A stretch of DNA of 41,460 bases from Candidatus Binataceae bacterium (GCA_030041155.1 JASHOJ010000007.1:1-41460); one strand, 5' to 3'. Counted from the stretch's first letter, positions 16,437-25,828 are shown. A program made the numbers and translations. Notes: generated by a model from the letters alone, not told the origin.

Positions 16437-16503
16437 ATAAACAGATGGCGCAAGAAAGACCTATGCGGGTTCGGTATTTCAACGTATGTGCAGAATCTGA
16501 GAC

Positions 16504-17667
16504 GTGAGAGTTGCGATTGGAAGTGCGGGACGGTTCCACGCGTTTGACCTGGCGCGGCAGATGGAGCGGCTGGGCCATCTTCGGTCGCTCTACACTGCAT
16601 ATCCGCTCTTTAAGGTCGACGGACTCCCGCGCGAAAAAGTCCGCACCCTCCCATGGCTGATGGGCGCGAGCTATCTACTCGGAAGGTTAGGGCTCACTCG
16701 CACGCGCGATCGCATCAACGCCGTAACCATCGAGTCGTTCGATCGCTGGATGGCGTCACGGCTTGAGCCATGCGACGTTTTTCACTGCCTTTCGTCATTT
16801 GGCGCCGCGTCCCATCGTGCCGCGCGCGAGCGCTATGGCGCGCTGACGGTTTGCGATCGCGGCTCTTCGCACATCCTGTTTCAGGACGATATCCTGCGCA
16901 ACGAATACGAGCGCGTTGGCATTCCGTACTCTGGAATTGATCCCCGCACGATCGAGCGCGAGCTTGCCGAGTACGAGTTCTGCGACCTCGTCACCGTTCC
17001 TTCCACATTCGCGATGCGCTCGTTTATCGAAAAGGGAGTCGACCGCGAGAAGCTTAGGCTTAATTCCTATGGCGTGGACCTGGGGATGTTTCATCCGATG
17101 CCCAAGCGCGACTGCACATTTCGCGTTCTGTTCGTCGGCGCGATATCGATTCGGAAGGGTGTTCCATACCTTCTCGAGGCAGTGAAACAGGTAGCTATTC
17201 CTGAAATCGAGGTAGTGCTCGTAGGTGCTCTCGACCCGGGAATGAATTCCCTACTTGCGCCTTACATCGGAGCCTTTCGCCATGCCGGAGTGGTTGCGCG
17301 ATCTCTACTGTCCGAGTTCTACTCTCAAGCTTCCGTTCTTGTCCTTCCGTCGGTTGAAGAGGGCTTGGCGCTAGTGATGGCGCAAGCGATGGCGTGCGGC
17401 CTGCCGGTTATCGCAACCAGCAATACCGGAGCTGAGGATCTGTTCACCGACGGCGCTCAGGGCTTCATCGTTCCGATTCGCAGCCCCACGGCTATAGCGG
17501 AAAAACTTGCTTATCTGTACGAAAATCCCGACGCGCGCGAGATGATGGGAGCGGCCGCGCTGGAGCGTGTGCGTTCAATCTCCGGATGGGACAGTTACGG
17601 AGCGAAGATGGCCGCCTGCTACGAGGAAGCGCTGGCACACCGTCCCGGAAGAATCAGCGCCGCGTAA
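16504..17667 (+). CDS. Glycosyltransferase, GT4 family (EX7Q variant)
   Basis: 387 residues. The N-terminal half has SAGRFHAFDLARQMERLGH, a common opening in plant- and bacterial-type GT4 enzymes. The linker has TVPSTFAMRSFIEKGVD, and the donor half has VLFVGAISIRKGVPYLLEAV. The usual EX7E motif reads EGLALVMAQ here, so the second Glu is Gln, followed by AMACGLPVIATSNTGAEDL. This variant occurs in other GT4 proteins and need not abolish activity. GTG 16504 is the start, since the motif-bearing N-terminus begins right there. Likely co-transcribed with the methyltransferase before it. Confidence 0.88.
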   Translation: MRVAIGSAGRFHAFDLARQMERLGHLRSLYTAYPLFKVDGLPREKVRTLPWLMGASYLLGRLGLTRTRDRINAVTIESFDRWMASRLEPCDVFHCLSSFGAASHRAARERYGALTVCDRGSSHILFQDDILRNEYERVGIPYSGIDPRTIERELAEYEFCDLVTVPSTFAMRSFIEKGVDREKLRLNSYGVDLGMFHPMPKRDCTFRVLFVGAISIRKGVPYLLEAVKQVAIPEIEVVLVGALDPGMNSLLAPYIGAFRHAGVVARSLLSEFYSQASVLVLPSVEEGLALVMAQAMACGLPVIATSNTGAEDLFTDGAQGFIVPIRSPTAIAEKLAYLYENPDAREMMGAAALERVRSISGWDSYGAKMAACYEEALAHRPGRISAA

Positions 17668-17715
17668 AGTGCGACTTGCAACTCGCTCTGGACTACACGA
17701 AAGCTCAATCGGCGG

Positions 17716-18789
17716 TCAGGCGCGAAGTTCGTATAGAGCGGAAAACAAATCGTCGATTGGAAGCCTGCGAAACTGCGTAAAACCCGCCTCGCGGGTAAGC
17801 TCGCGCGCCCGCTCCTCGCCCATGCAGGCGCCGATTCCCGCGCCGCCGCCACCGAGCGATACGCTCATGCAATATAGCGTCGACATCGAGTACATCAGCC
17901 GCCCCATCGGATTGACGTTGTCTTCGACGCGCGAGGAGACGTTCACTTCGAGCATCAGGTAAGTTCCGTCGCGGCGGAGCGCGCCGTTTATCGAGCGCAA
18001 CAGGCCTGCCGGATCGATAGAGTCGTGGACTACGTCGAAGGTTGAAATGAAGTCAAACGCGGCGGACGGAAGATTGGTGCAGTCGCGCACCTCGAACGAG
18101 ATCCGGTCGGCGAGTCCTTCGGCGCGGGCGTTGTTGCGCGCGCGCTCGAGCGACCCCGGATGGGCGTCGAAGCCGAAAATTTTCGCTCTGGGAAATGCCT
18201 TCGCGAGCGCAATTGCCGCTCGCCCGCTGCCGCATCCAACATCGAGCGCGGATCCGCCGGCTTCGAGCGCGCTTACCACTTGGGGCATGGTCGGAAGCCA
18301 TTTGCGAATCAGGTGATGCCGGTACATCGTGGCGGTCGAGCGTTCCATCGACTCGAAAGTCTCCGGCGGATACTCGCTCTGCCGCACACCCTTTCCAGTC
18401 CTGAAGGCGTCCATCACTTTGGGCGTGATCGACAGATTTGGAATTATTCCCTGTATAAATCCGCCCAAGAAGAATGGCGAGTCTTCGCGCGCGAGAATCA
18501 TCGCCTGCTCCGGCGTCATCGTGTAGCGCCGGGTCGCCGGATCGTAGTCCAGATAGCGCGCCGCAGCCATTGCGCCTAGCCATTCGCGCAGATAGCGCTC
18601 GTTCAGGCCGGTCTTATCCGCCAGTTGCTCAGAGGTAACCGCACCGGCGCCATCGAGCGCCTTGAAGATGCCGAGCCGGTCACCGATATAGCTCATCGCG
18701 CCAAGCATCGCGCCGCCAATATCGATCGACGTTTGTTGGGCAAAGCTCTTGACCTTATTCCAATCGAGATCGGGTTTTCCCTCGGCCAT
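17716..18789 (-). CDS. SAM-dependent methyltransferase with winged-helix N-terminal domain
   Basis: 357 residues. The N-terminal ~110 residues are a winged-helix-like dimerisation domain (LGIFKALDGAGAVTSEQLA, then LREWLGAMAAARYL), as in O-methyltransferases and the mycobacterial Rv2258c-type family. The catalytic half contains SALDVGCGSGRAAIALAKAF, KIFGFDAH and the FDVVHD block. The substrate is unknown. ATG 18789 is preceded by GAGGAG with good spacing, which decides the start over a longer frame to 18849. It is convergent with the GT4 gene (48 bp apart) and lies 123 bp downstream of the polymerase. Confidence 0.88.
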   Translation of the reverse strand: MAEGKPDLDWNKVKSFAQQTSIDIGGAMLGAMSYIGDRLGIFKALDGAGAVTSEQLADKTGLNERYLREWLGAMAAARYLDYDPATRRYTMTPEQAMILAREDSPFFLGGFIQGIIPNLSITPKVMDAFRTGKGVRQSEYPPETFESMERSTATMYRHHLIRKWLPTMPQVVSALEAGGSALDVGCGSGRAAIALAKAFPRAKIFGFDAHPGSLERARNNARAEGLADRISFEVRDCTNLPSAAFDFISTFDVVHDSIDPAGLLRSINGALRRDGTYLMLEVNVSSRVEDNVNPMGRLMYSMSTLYCMSVSLGGGGAGIGACMGEERARELTREAGFTQFRRLPIDDLFSALYELRA

Positions 18790-18912
18790 GATTTTCTCCT
18801 CGCATACGGCTGCGGTGCGGCGCACGATCGGTCCAGGCAAATCGCACACGCGACAAGGGAGTATCGCTCAAATCGACACGAAACCGCTAACGCGCGGCGC
18901 GCTGCTGTCGAG

Positions 18913-21267
18913 CTAGGTGCTGCTGTCTTCAGCTTCGGAACTCTGGTCGGAAAAAATCTCCCCCTGTGGCGATCCCGCGGCGTCGGGGTCAGTCTCGGTA
19001 GCGGCAAACAATCCGCGGCGAATTGCGAAGGGTCGGAATTTTTCGTACAAGTCGGCCAACTTTGCCTGATAGTAGGCGACGTTTTCGTCCGGATTCTTCG
19101 GATCGTATGAGGAGATCATCCGCGCCGCTTCGACGACCTTGACCCGCGCGGTTCGGCCCGTGATGTAGTACGAAATCTGATCGCCGCTCTGGTATGGGCG
19201 CTGCGCCTTGAGCGCGAGTTCATACGCGGCCGACAGATTGCGCCGCTTGCCATTCAACTTCTGCCGATAATTATCGAGCGAGTCCTGCAGCGTCTCGGTC
19301 TTCATCAGATCGGCGATATCGATTTCATGCCGGCTGAGGCGCGCGCACCAGTCTTCGTGCAGTTTCGCGAACTCGGCGTGACGATCTTGCAGTAGCAGCA
19401 TGAAGATCTCCTCCATGAAGCGGCGCTGAAAGCGCTCAAGGCCACGCGATTTCAGCCCCGAGCCGCGGATCGTCATTTGCCCGGTCTCGTCGAGCAGGAC
19501 GTAATTCTTCATCTTGTAAGAGAACATCGCGTCGTAGCGCCCGTCGATTTCGAGCTTGATGCCCTCAGGCATGGAAAGCTTCTCGATCAGGCCGGCCCCG
19601 TCGCCGGCGTCAGGCGGCGGCACGAAATAGATCCCATCGGTATCGACCTCGATCACAAGCGCGCCCTGCTCTTCGAGTTGCGCGACCGCACTGCGGATAA
19701 GATCGCGCCCGCGCCTGGTCACGCCCGCGGCCTGATCGAAGTCATTGAAATAGCCGAGTGAAAAACCGAGATAGCCATAGAACGAATTGATCAGAATCTT
19801 GAAGGTCTGCTGCAGCGCGTCCATGTTGCGGCGTTCTTTTCCGGAAAGCTCGCGCGCGAGCGTTTTCGCCTGCACCCGGAAATTGCGCAGATCCGCGAGC
19901 ATCCGCAGAAACACGCCGAGGCGGTCCGTTGCCGGCGCAAGCCGATGCTGCAGCATCAAGGACGGGTAAAGCGATGTGACGTCGCAATGCAGAACGCCTC
20001 GCGCGACACCGCAGCGGCGGATCTCCGTGTAGCCGCCGGCCACCGGGCGAGGCTCCTGCGCCGACGGAATCGAGTGCCCGGCTGCCAGATACGCGCGCAT
20101 CATGAGGGCGTTGATCCGGGTCGCGTTCCCGCGAAGAACCACGTTCTGATACGAGTAAGGAAAAATCCGCGCCTGCATGAAATAGCTCGCCGACAGGATC
20201 TCCGCGAGCGCGCGAGTTTCGCGCGCGTCATCGAGCGCGTACTCGAAGAGGCGCTCCGGATCGCGATCGAAGTATTCGCTCACCCGCGACGCGTCCAGAT
20301 AGACGCGATCCGGCCGCGCAAGACCGAAATGAATCGCAAGCTGCTTGAGTCCAAAGCCCTCAAGCGCGCGGCTCGCGATATCGTAGTGCTGCGCCAGAAT
20401 CCAGGTATCGATAATGCTGCGGCCGGGAATCTCGAAGCGGCGGTATGCGATCGATCGTTCAGCGATTTGCAGACGCGCGGGCCGCGCGCGCATCATCGCT
20501 CCGCCGCGCCCCAGGCCGAGCTTGAGCCTATGCCGCCTGGCCCGCGCCTCCAAGTATTCGAGATCGAAGCGGAACAGGTTATGGCCCTCGATCACGTCCG
20601 GATCGCGCTCGTGGACGATTCGGACCAGCTCGGCAAGCATCGCAGCCTCGTCCATCTCCGTCCCCTTGAGCACTCGTTCGTAACCGCGCGAGTCGGTTAT
20701 CGAGATTGCGATCACCCGGTCGCCAGGACGCGAGGCCGAGGGAAACTCAAAGCCGGGCGAGATGTAGGTTTCAATATCGAGCTGGAGTCGAACCAGGTCC
20801 GAGAACTCGAGCCCCATGAAGAACGTCGATCCGGCGAGCATCAGATGCTGCTCGACCAGGTCGCTGAGCACAAGATAGGGCGCATCCGGCGCGCTGCTTG
20901 CCCGCCCAGTGGTGTTCCTGAGATGCCGTCTGAGGCTCTCGAGAATATCAGTGGAGCTAATGTTGGCGAGATATCGAAAGCGGAAGTCGCCGCGAAGCTC
21001 GTGAAGATCCAGTGCTGGTTTGAAGCCGCGGAGCAGATCGGAGCTTTCGAGCAGCGCAAAAAGCTTGAGCGGCCGCCGCTCCTGCACAATTTTGCCCGAT
21101 ATTCGCCTTGTGACTTCCACCTCTGTCGGCGACGCAATCTCCATCGCGACGATCCCGACATCATCGGGATTGCCGAACAGCAAGCGATTCTCGAAAAATT
21201 GGCGTGAAATCTGCTCGTATTGGCTCATAGGGGTGCTTAATTTTTGATCGTAACGCGCGTCATTCAT
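18913..21267 (-). CDS. polB: Family B DNA polymerase with 3'-5' exonuclease
   Basis: About 784 residues. Exonuclease motifs are all present: Exo I LDIETY (D164, E166), Exo II GHNLFRFDLEY (N230, D235), Exo III YALDD (D347). Polymerase motif A is HCDVTSLYPS (D429), motif B KILINSFYG (K490-G498), motif C VDTDG (D542, D544). It should therefore be an active, proofreading polymerase, and most bacterial members act in repair or lesion bypass rather than bulk replication. The tail after ~760 is acidic and probably disordered. Start ATG 21267 is favoured, with ATG 21228 possible. Neither has a clear ribosome site, and the frame upstream to 21489 looks non-coding. It is divergent from rpoD. Confidence 0.92.
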   Translation of the reverse strand: MNDARYDQKLSTPMSQYEQISRQFFENRLLFGNPDDVGIVAMEIASPTEVEVTRRISGKIVQERRPLKLFALLESSDLLRGFKPALDLHELRGDFRFRYLANISSTDILESLRRHLRNTTGRASSAPDAPYLVLSDLVEQHLMLAGSTFFMGLEFSDLVRLQLDIETYISPGFEFPSASRPGDRVIAISITDSRGYERVLKGTEMDEAAMLAELVRIVHERDPDVIEGHNLFRFDLEYLEARARRHRLKLGLGRGGAMMRARPARLQIAERSIAYRRFEIPGRSIIDTWILAQHYDIASRALEGFGLKQLAIHFGLARPDRVYLDASRVSEYFDRDPERLFEYALDDARETRALAEILSASYFMQARIFPYSYQNVVLRGNATRINALMMRAYLAAGHSIPSAQEPRPVAGGYTEIRRCGVARGVLHCDVTSLYPSLMLQHRLAPATDRLGVFLRMLADLRNFRVQAKTLARELSGKERRNMDALQQTFKILINSFYGYLGFSLGYFNDFDQAAGVTRRGRDLIRSAVAQLEEQGALVIEVDTDGIYFVPPPDAGDGAGLIEKLSMPEGIKLEIDGRYDAMFSYKMKNYVLLDETGQMTIRGSGLKSRGLERFQRRFMEEIFMLLLQDRHAEFAKLHEDWCARLSRHEIDIADLMKTETLQDSLDNYRQKLNGKRRNLSAAYELALKAQRPYQSGDQISYYITGRTARVKVVEAARMISSYDPKNPDENVAYYQAKLADLYEKFRPFAIRRGLFAATETDPDAAGSPQGEIFSDQSSEAEDSST

Positions 21268-21568
21268 AGTGGCGGCGGCGATCGCAGCAGGTAACGACAG
21301 AAATCTTACGATTTTCGCGATTCCCGCCGACGCCTGATGCGGCAAAATGATGCCGCGATGCTTATGTTTTAAGTGCCACCGGCTTACAGAGTCCGCGGGC
21401 TTAGTTGACTTGTGTTCTGAACGCGAATATTTATGGTGGTTCGGCGTCTTTAGCTTGCCTTGTTGAGCCAGCCGGTAATAATGAGGCATTTCTATCCGCT
21501 AACTCCCTCGATCGCAGCCGGTAAACATTGGACCGGTAAACCCCGGTCAAGATGGATTCTTTAAGAGT
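21268..21568. promoter_or_regulatory. Divergent intergenic region between polB and rpoD
   Basis: 301 bp of AT-richer DNA. Facing rpoD, TTGCCT (about 21455-21460) and TAATAA (about 21476-21481) make a weak promoter with a 15-bp spacer. CCGGTAA occurs three times (21472-21478, 21518-21524, 21533-21539). No gene is supported here, and I could not pick a promoter for polB. Confidence 0.4.
21531..21548 (+). promoter_or_regulatory. Hairpin GACCGG-TAAACC-CCGGTC in rpoD leader
   Basis: A perfect 6-base stem with 6-base loop ending 20 bases before the rpoD ATG (21569). It overlaps the third CCGGTAA copy. In RNA it would sit just upstream of the ribosome-binding zone, where the native Shine-Dalgarno (AAGAG) is weak, so it could tune translation. 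Alternatively the DNA dyad is an operator. Confidence 0.4.
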
Positions 21569-23344
21569 ATGAAGCAGAAGTATGAAGGCAAGGATCTGCA
21601 GGGATTGGTCGACCTCGGACGGGAACAAGGTTACCTGACCTTTGAACAGGTAAACGATTTCCTGCCCCAGGATGTCGCTTCACCCACAGATCTACGGGCC
21701 GCGCTCGACAGCTTCGAGGACCTCGACATCAAGGTGCTCGAAGAAGTCCCGGCCGAAGGCGCCGACAACGACGAAGTCGAGTCAAAGGAAGAACCCGAAG
21801 AACAGCCCGAGCAGCCGGATGCGCTCGGCGAGTCGTCTGACCCGGTCCGTCTCTATCTAAAAGAGATGGGCAATTTCCAACTGCTCTCCCGCGAGCAGGA
21901 AGTCGAAATCGCCAAGCGAATTGAGGCCGGCGAGAACGAAGTCGAAGAGGAGGTGCTGGGCTCTCCGATCACACTTGCTCACGTGATCGAGCTTGGTGAA
22001 GCAATAATCAGCGGAGAAGCCGACGTCCGCGATATCTTCGAAGATACTGACGATGCCAATTCCGACCCCGACGAGGAACGCGGCCCCGAGGCTGACGAGC
22101 GCCAGATCAAGCGCCTGCAGGTTCACATCAAGAAGCTGAAGGAACTCAAAGCCAGGCTCGAACAACTCGAAAAGCGAATCGCCACGCGCAAACCATCGAG
22201 CCGCAGGAGAAATGGCGCGCCGCGCAAGCTTACCGAAACCGAAAAGAAACATCTGAAATACAAGGAACGGGCAAAGAAAGAGTTCCGTTCGATGCAGCTT
22301 TCACGGCGCCTGATGGACAGCATCATCGAGCACATGCGCGGGATGCGGCGGTCTTATCGGGACGCCTCGGAAACCATCGAAAACTACGAACAGGCGACCG
22401 GGCGCTCCCGAACCGCTCTTTTGAAAGAAGCCGCCGAGGCCGAGGACCGCCGCCACGTCCTGAAGATCGGCGATAATCGCGAGAACCTGCTCGATATCGC
22501 CGCTCGCATCCGCGCCGCGCATGCGCAGATCAAGAAGATCGAGACCGAGGTGAAAGCCAGTGGCGAAGAGTTCGCGCGCTCGATTGAAATTATCGCCGCC
22601 GGTCAGGACAAGAGCCGCCGCGCCAAGAAAGAATTGACCGAGGCGAACCTCCGATTGGTCGTCAGCCTTGCCAAACGCTACACGAATCGCGGACTCGGTT
22701 TTCTTGACCTGATCCAGGAAGGAAATATCGGCCTGATGCGCGCGGTCGATAAGTTCGAGTATCAGCGCGGATACAAGTTTTCCACCTACGCGACCTGGTG
22801 GATACGCCAATCGATGTCGCGCGCGATAGCCGACCAGGGCCGCACCATCCGGATTCCGGTCCATATGGTCGAGACCATCAACAAGCTCCTGCGCGTAACC
22901 AGGTTGCTGGTGCAGCGGCTGGGCCGGGAACCCGGACCTGAGGAAATTGCCGAGCAGATGGAAATGCCGCTCGACAAGGTGCAAAAGGTCCTCAAGATCG
23001 TGAAGGAGCCAATCTCGCTTGAGACGCCAATCGGCGACGAGGAAGAAAGCTCGCTCGGTGATTTCGTCGAGGATGAGTTAGCTCCGTCTCCGGTCGAAGC
23101 GGCCATCCAGGGAAATCTGGGCGAGCAGACCCGCAAGGTGCTTGCCACCCTGACCCCGCGCGAAGAGCAGATACTCAGGATGCGCTTCGGAATAGGGCAA
23201 AAAACCGACTATACGCTCGAGGAAGTCGGAAAACAGTTCGCCGTGACGCGAGAGCGAATACGGCAAATCGAAGCCAAAGCGCTGCGCAAACTGCGTCAGA
23301 CCGGACGCTCACGCAATCTGGAGGGATTCCAGGAGCGCGAGTAG
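21569..23344 (+). CDS. rpoD: RNA polymerase primary sigma factor (sigma70)
   Basis: 591 residues with the complete housekeeping-sigma layout: region 1.1 (about 5-60, [20 protein letters not shown]), an acidic linker, region 1.2 ([20 protein letters not shown], 91-110), a long charged non-conserved region (130-345), region 2 (about 353-427 with [20 protein letters not shown] and [14 protein letters not shown] for -10 recognition and melting), region 3 (436-510), and region 4 with the -35-binding helix-turn-helix [20 protein letters not shown] (549-568). Presence of region 1.1 and the large insert separates it from RpoS/RpoH-type factors. The usual rpsU-dnaG-rpoD order is not kept: no dnaG lies beside it. 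Confidence 0.97.
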   Translation: MKQKYEGKDLQGLVDLGREQGYLTFEQVNDFLPQDVASPTDLRAALDSFEDLDIKVLEEVPAEGADNDEVESKEEPEEQPEQPDALGESSDPVRLYLKEMGNFQLLSREQEVEIAKRIEAGENEVEEEVLGSPITLAHVIELGEAIISGEADVRDIFEDTDDANSDPDEERGPEADERQIKRLQVHIKKLKELKARLEQLEKRIATRKPSSRRRNGAPRKLTETEKKHLKYKERAKKEFRSMQLSRRLMDSIIEHMRGMRRSYRDASETIENYEQATGRSRTALLKEAAEAEDRRHVLKIGDNRENLLDIAARIRAAHAQIKKIETEVKASGEEFARSIEIIAAGQDKSRRAKKELTEANLRLVVSLAKRYTNRGLGFLDLIQEGNIGLMRAVDKFEYQRGYKFSTYATWWIRQSMSRAIADQGRTIRIPVHMVETINKLLRVTRLLVQRLGREPGPEEIAEQMEMPLDKVQKVLKIVKEPISLETPIGDEEESSLGDFVEDELAPSPVEAAIQGNLGEQTRKVLATLTPREEQILRMRFGIGQKTDYTLEEVGKQFAVTRERIRQIEAKALRKLRQTGRSRNLEGFQERE

Positions 23345-23410
23345 CGCGCGACAAGGCTTCAGAAGAGCGAGTAGCGCTTAAGCTTCAACGCCCCGGCCTC
23401 AGCTCTGCTC

Positions 23411-24655
23411 CTAGTTCTTGCGCACGTTGCGGAACGGACCAGTATCGAACCGCGGTTCTTTCGGCAGCTCAAGCACTCGCTCCGCGATTATGTTGCGCTG
23501 GATTTCGTCGGTCCCTCCGGCGATCGAGACCGCCGGAACAGAGACGAGAATCTCCGCGATAATTCCCTCGCGCGGGCTTTCCCGTCCGGTAAGCATCGCC
23601 GCGCTGCCGGTAATCAGTGTGTGAACGCGGGCGCAGGCTCGCGCAACGTGACTGGCCGCAAGTTTGCCCAATGAGCCTTCGGGACCCTGCGGCCTGCCCT
23701 GCTGCTGCGCGGCGCGCGCCCGCCGTGCAGTCCACTCGGCGGATTTGGAAAGGATCATCAGCCGGGCTATTTCCTGCCGCACGTAGGGATCCTTGCCGGC
23801 CCCGGTTTCGCGCGCGCGATCGAGAATAAGGTCAACGCGGCCGGCCCGCTGCGGATACCATGTGTAGGGCTGGTTCGCCTTCTCGGTCTCGGCTCGCTCT
23901 TCCGCGTGTGTCCGTCCGAGCCTCGTTCCACGGCGTGATGGCGGCGCCAGACCGTCGGCCCCACGACGCTCGTGCGCAAGCGTCGTCATCGCAACCTTCC
24001 AGCCTTCGCCCACGCGGCCGACCAGGTTTTCCTGCGGAACTTTCGCATCAGTGAAGAATACCTGATTGAACGATGCGTGCCCGTTCATCTGCTTGAGCGG
24101 CTGCACATCAACGCCGGGCTGCTTCACGTCGATTACGAAATACGAGAGCCCTTCATGCTTGGGCGCGTCCCAATCGGTGCGGGCGAGCAGAAGGCCGTGG
24201 TCGGCATGATGAGCGCTGGTGGTCCACACCTTCTGTCCGTTGACGATCCAGAAATCTCCTTTCAGGTCCGCGCGGGTGGTGGCGCCCGCCAAGTCGGATC
24301 CGCTGCCCGGCTCGCTGAAGAACTGACACCAGGTATCCTCGCCGGTCAGAATACGGCGCAGGAATTTCTTCTTCTGTTGATCTGATCCGTGCTCGAGCAG
24401 CGTCGCCGCCGCTAGCAGCCGCACTCCGGTTCTGGCGACGCCAACCGCGCCGACGTTGGCAAACTCCTCTTCGACCACGCGTGACAGCGCGTGCGAGAGC
24501 CCGCGACCGTACCATTCTCTCGGCCATTGCGGCATCCCCCAGCCGGAATCGGCGAGTTTGCTGCGCCATTCCAGCAGCGGCAGGTCCGGATTCCAATTGT
24601 CCTTAAGCCACGCGCGCACTTCGGCGCGTACCTCCGCTTCGCTGATCGAGGCCAT
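23411..24655 (-). CDS. Acyl-CoA dehydrogenase, subunit 1 of adjacent pair
   Basis: 414 residues. N-terminal helical domain, the flavin/substrate signature CQFFSEPGSGSDLAGATTRA (about 110-129), middle beta domain with NGQKVWTTSAHHADHGLLLA, and the C-terminal helical domain ending AGGTDEIQRNIIAERVLELP. At the place where medium-chain enzymes have the catalytic Glu (EGT) there is Gly (GGT), so the base must come from elsewhere, for instance the Glu of LAHERRGAD. This pattern is known from FadE-type members of actinobacterial steroid-degrading heteromers. It is separated by only 3 bp from the second dehydrogenase upstream, so the two are co-transcribed. Electrons would go to ETF, for example the fused one at the right edge. 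Confidence 0.93.
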   Translation of the reverse strand: MASISEAEVRAEVRAWLKDNWNPDLPLLEWRSKLADSGWGMPQWPREWYGRGLSHALSRVVEEEFANVGAVGVARTGVRLLAAATLLEHGSDQQKKKFLRRILTGEDTWCQFFSEPGSGSDLAGATTRADLKGDFWIVNGQKVWTTSAHHADHGLLLARTDWDAPKHEGLSYFVIDVKQPGVDVQPLKQMNGHASFNQVFFTDAKVPQENLVGRVGEGWKVAMTTLAHERRGADGLAPPSRRGTRLGRTHAEERAETEKANQPYTWYPQRAGRVDLILDRARETGAGKDPYVRQEIARLMILSKSAEWTARRARAAQQQGRPQGPEGSLGKLAASHVARACARVHTLITGSAAMLTGRESPREGIIAEILVSVPAVSIAGGTDEIQRNIIAERVLELPKEPRFDTGPFRNVRKN

Positions 24656-24658
24656 CGC

Positions 24659-25828
24659 CTAAACTCCCCAGCGCTGCATCAGAAGCTCGCGATGATAACT
24701 CGGCTGGCCGAGAAAGACCTCGGAGCTTTTGGCGCGCTTGAACCAGAGATGAGTATCATTGTCCCACGTAAAGCCGATTCCACCGTGAATTTGGATGCAG
24801 TCGGCCGCGGTGTGCAGGTACGCGTCCGACGCCGAGGCCTTGGCCAGAGACGCGAGCGCGGGCCACTGCGGATCATCGATCGCGGCGGCCTGAGCCGCGT
24901 AGTATGCGGCGGACTTGGCAAGCTCGACCTCCAGCAACATATCCGCGCATTTATGCTTTATCGCCTGAAATGACCCAATGGTTCGGCCGAACTGAACCCG
25001 TAGCTTCGCGTAATCAACCGCCGACTCGAACACCTTTTGTGCGCCGCCGACCATTTCATTGGCAAGCGCGATAGCCGCCTGATCGAGCGTCCGAGAGAGC
25101 GCGCTTGCGCCGCCATCGAAATCTCCGAGCAACTCGGCGCGAGCGTCGTCAAATTCTATTCGCGCTATCTTGCGAGTCGCATCCATAGATTCCAGCAGGC
25201 GCCGCTTGATACCAGGCGAATCTCCATCGGCGGCGAACAACGCAACTACGCCTTCTCTCGGACCCGCAACTCGCGCCGCCACGATCATCAGGTCGGCAAC
25301 GCGCCCATCTACGACGTAGCTTTTTGCGCCGCGCAGGCGATAGCCGCCATCGGCTGGAGTCGCGACGAGCTGGATCCTGCTCGGATTCCAGTCGCCGGCG
25401 TCCTCCGCGATGGCGAGCGTCGCGAGCCGCTTGCCGCTTGCGAGGGCCGGCAGCAATCGCGATTTCTGCTCGTCGCTGCCGGCATTGAGGATTGCGTTGG
25501 CCGCCATCACCGCGGTTGAGAAGTAGGGCGCGCAGAGCAACGCGCGGCCGAGTTCCTCTTCAACGATGCACAACTCGACGAAGCCAAAACCCGCGCCTCC
25601 ATATTGCTCGGGCAAATGGATTCCCGGCAGCGATAGATCGTCGCTGAGTTGCCGCCATACCGCGGGATCATACCCGTCGGCGGTCGCCATCAGGCGCCGA
25701 ACCTCGGTAGTGGGCGATTTATTTTCAAGAAATCGCCGTATCGCCGACCGGAATTGCTCCTGCTCGCCGGTGAAGGAAAACTGGATATGGCGCGCGGGCT
25801 CGATCTTTGATTCATCAGATGTACGCAT
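24659..25828 (-). CDS. Acyl-CoA dehydrogenase, subunit 2 of adjacent pair
   Basis: 389 residues. N-terminal helices (HIQFSFTGEQEQFRSAIRRF), LSLPGIHLPEQYGGAGFGFV, central beta domain, and a C-terminal domain with RVQFGRTIGSFQAIKHKCAD (about 275-294) and IHGGIGFTWDNDTHLWFKRA near the end. The SEPGSG-type motif of the partner is replaced here by a looser sequence (IAEDAGDWNPSRI). One subunit with and one without the full flavin/catalytic set is the arrangement seen in heterotetrameric acyl-CoA dehydrogenases, so I infer one alpha2-beta2 enzyme with the neighbour. The substrate chain is unknown. Confidence 0.92.
   Translation of the reverse strand: MRTSDESKIEPARHIQFSFTGEQEQFRSAIRRFLENKSPTTEVRRLMATADGYDPAVWRQLSDDLSLPGIHLPEQYGGAGFGFVELCIVEEELGRALLCAPYFSTAVMAANAILNAGSDEQKSRLLPALASGKRLATLAIAEDAGDWNPSRIQLVATPADGGYRLRGAKSYVVDGRVADLMIVAARVAGPREGVVALFAADGDSPGIKRRLLESMDATRKIARIEFDDARAELLGDFDGGASALSRTLDQAAIALANEMVGGAQKVFESAVDYAKLRVQFGRTIGSFQAIKHKCADMLLEVELAKSAAYYAAQAAAIDDPQWPALASLAKASASDAYLHTAADCIQIHGGIGFTWDNDTHLWFKRAKSSEVFLGQPSYHRELLMQRWGV

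Noticed and set aside
19945..21207. Plus-strand frame of 420 codons opposite the DNA polymerase
   Set aside because: Arg/His-rich composition typical of antisense frames in GC-rich genes. All polymerase motifs are on the minus strand.
18913..21489. Polymerase start at 21489
   Set aside because: The 74 extra residues are His/Lys-rich and unlike any polymerase N-terminus, and they would consume most of the divergent promoter region.
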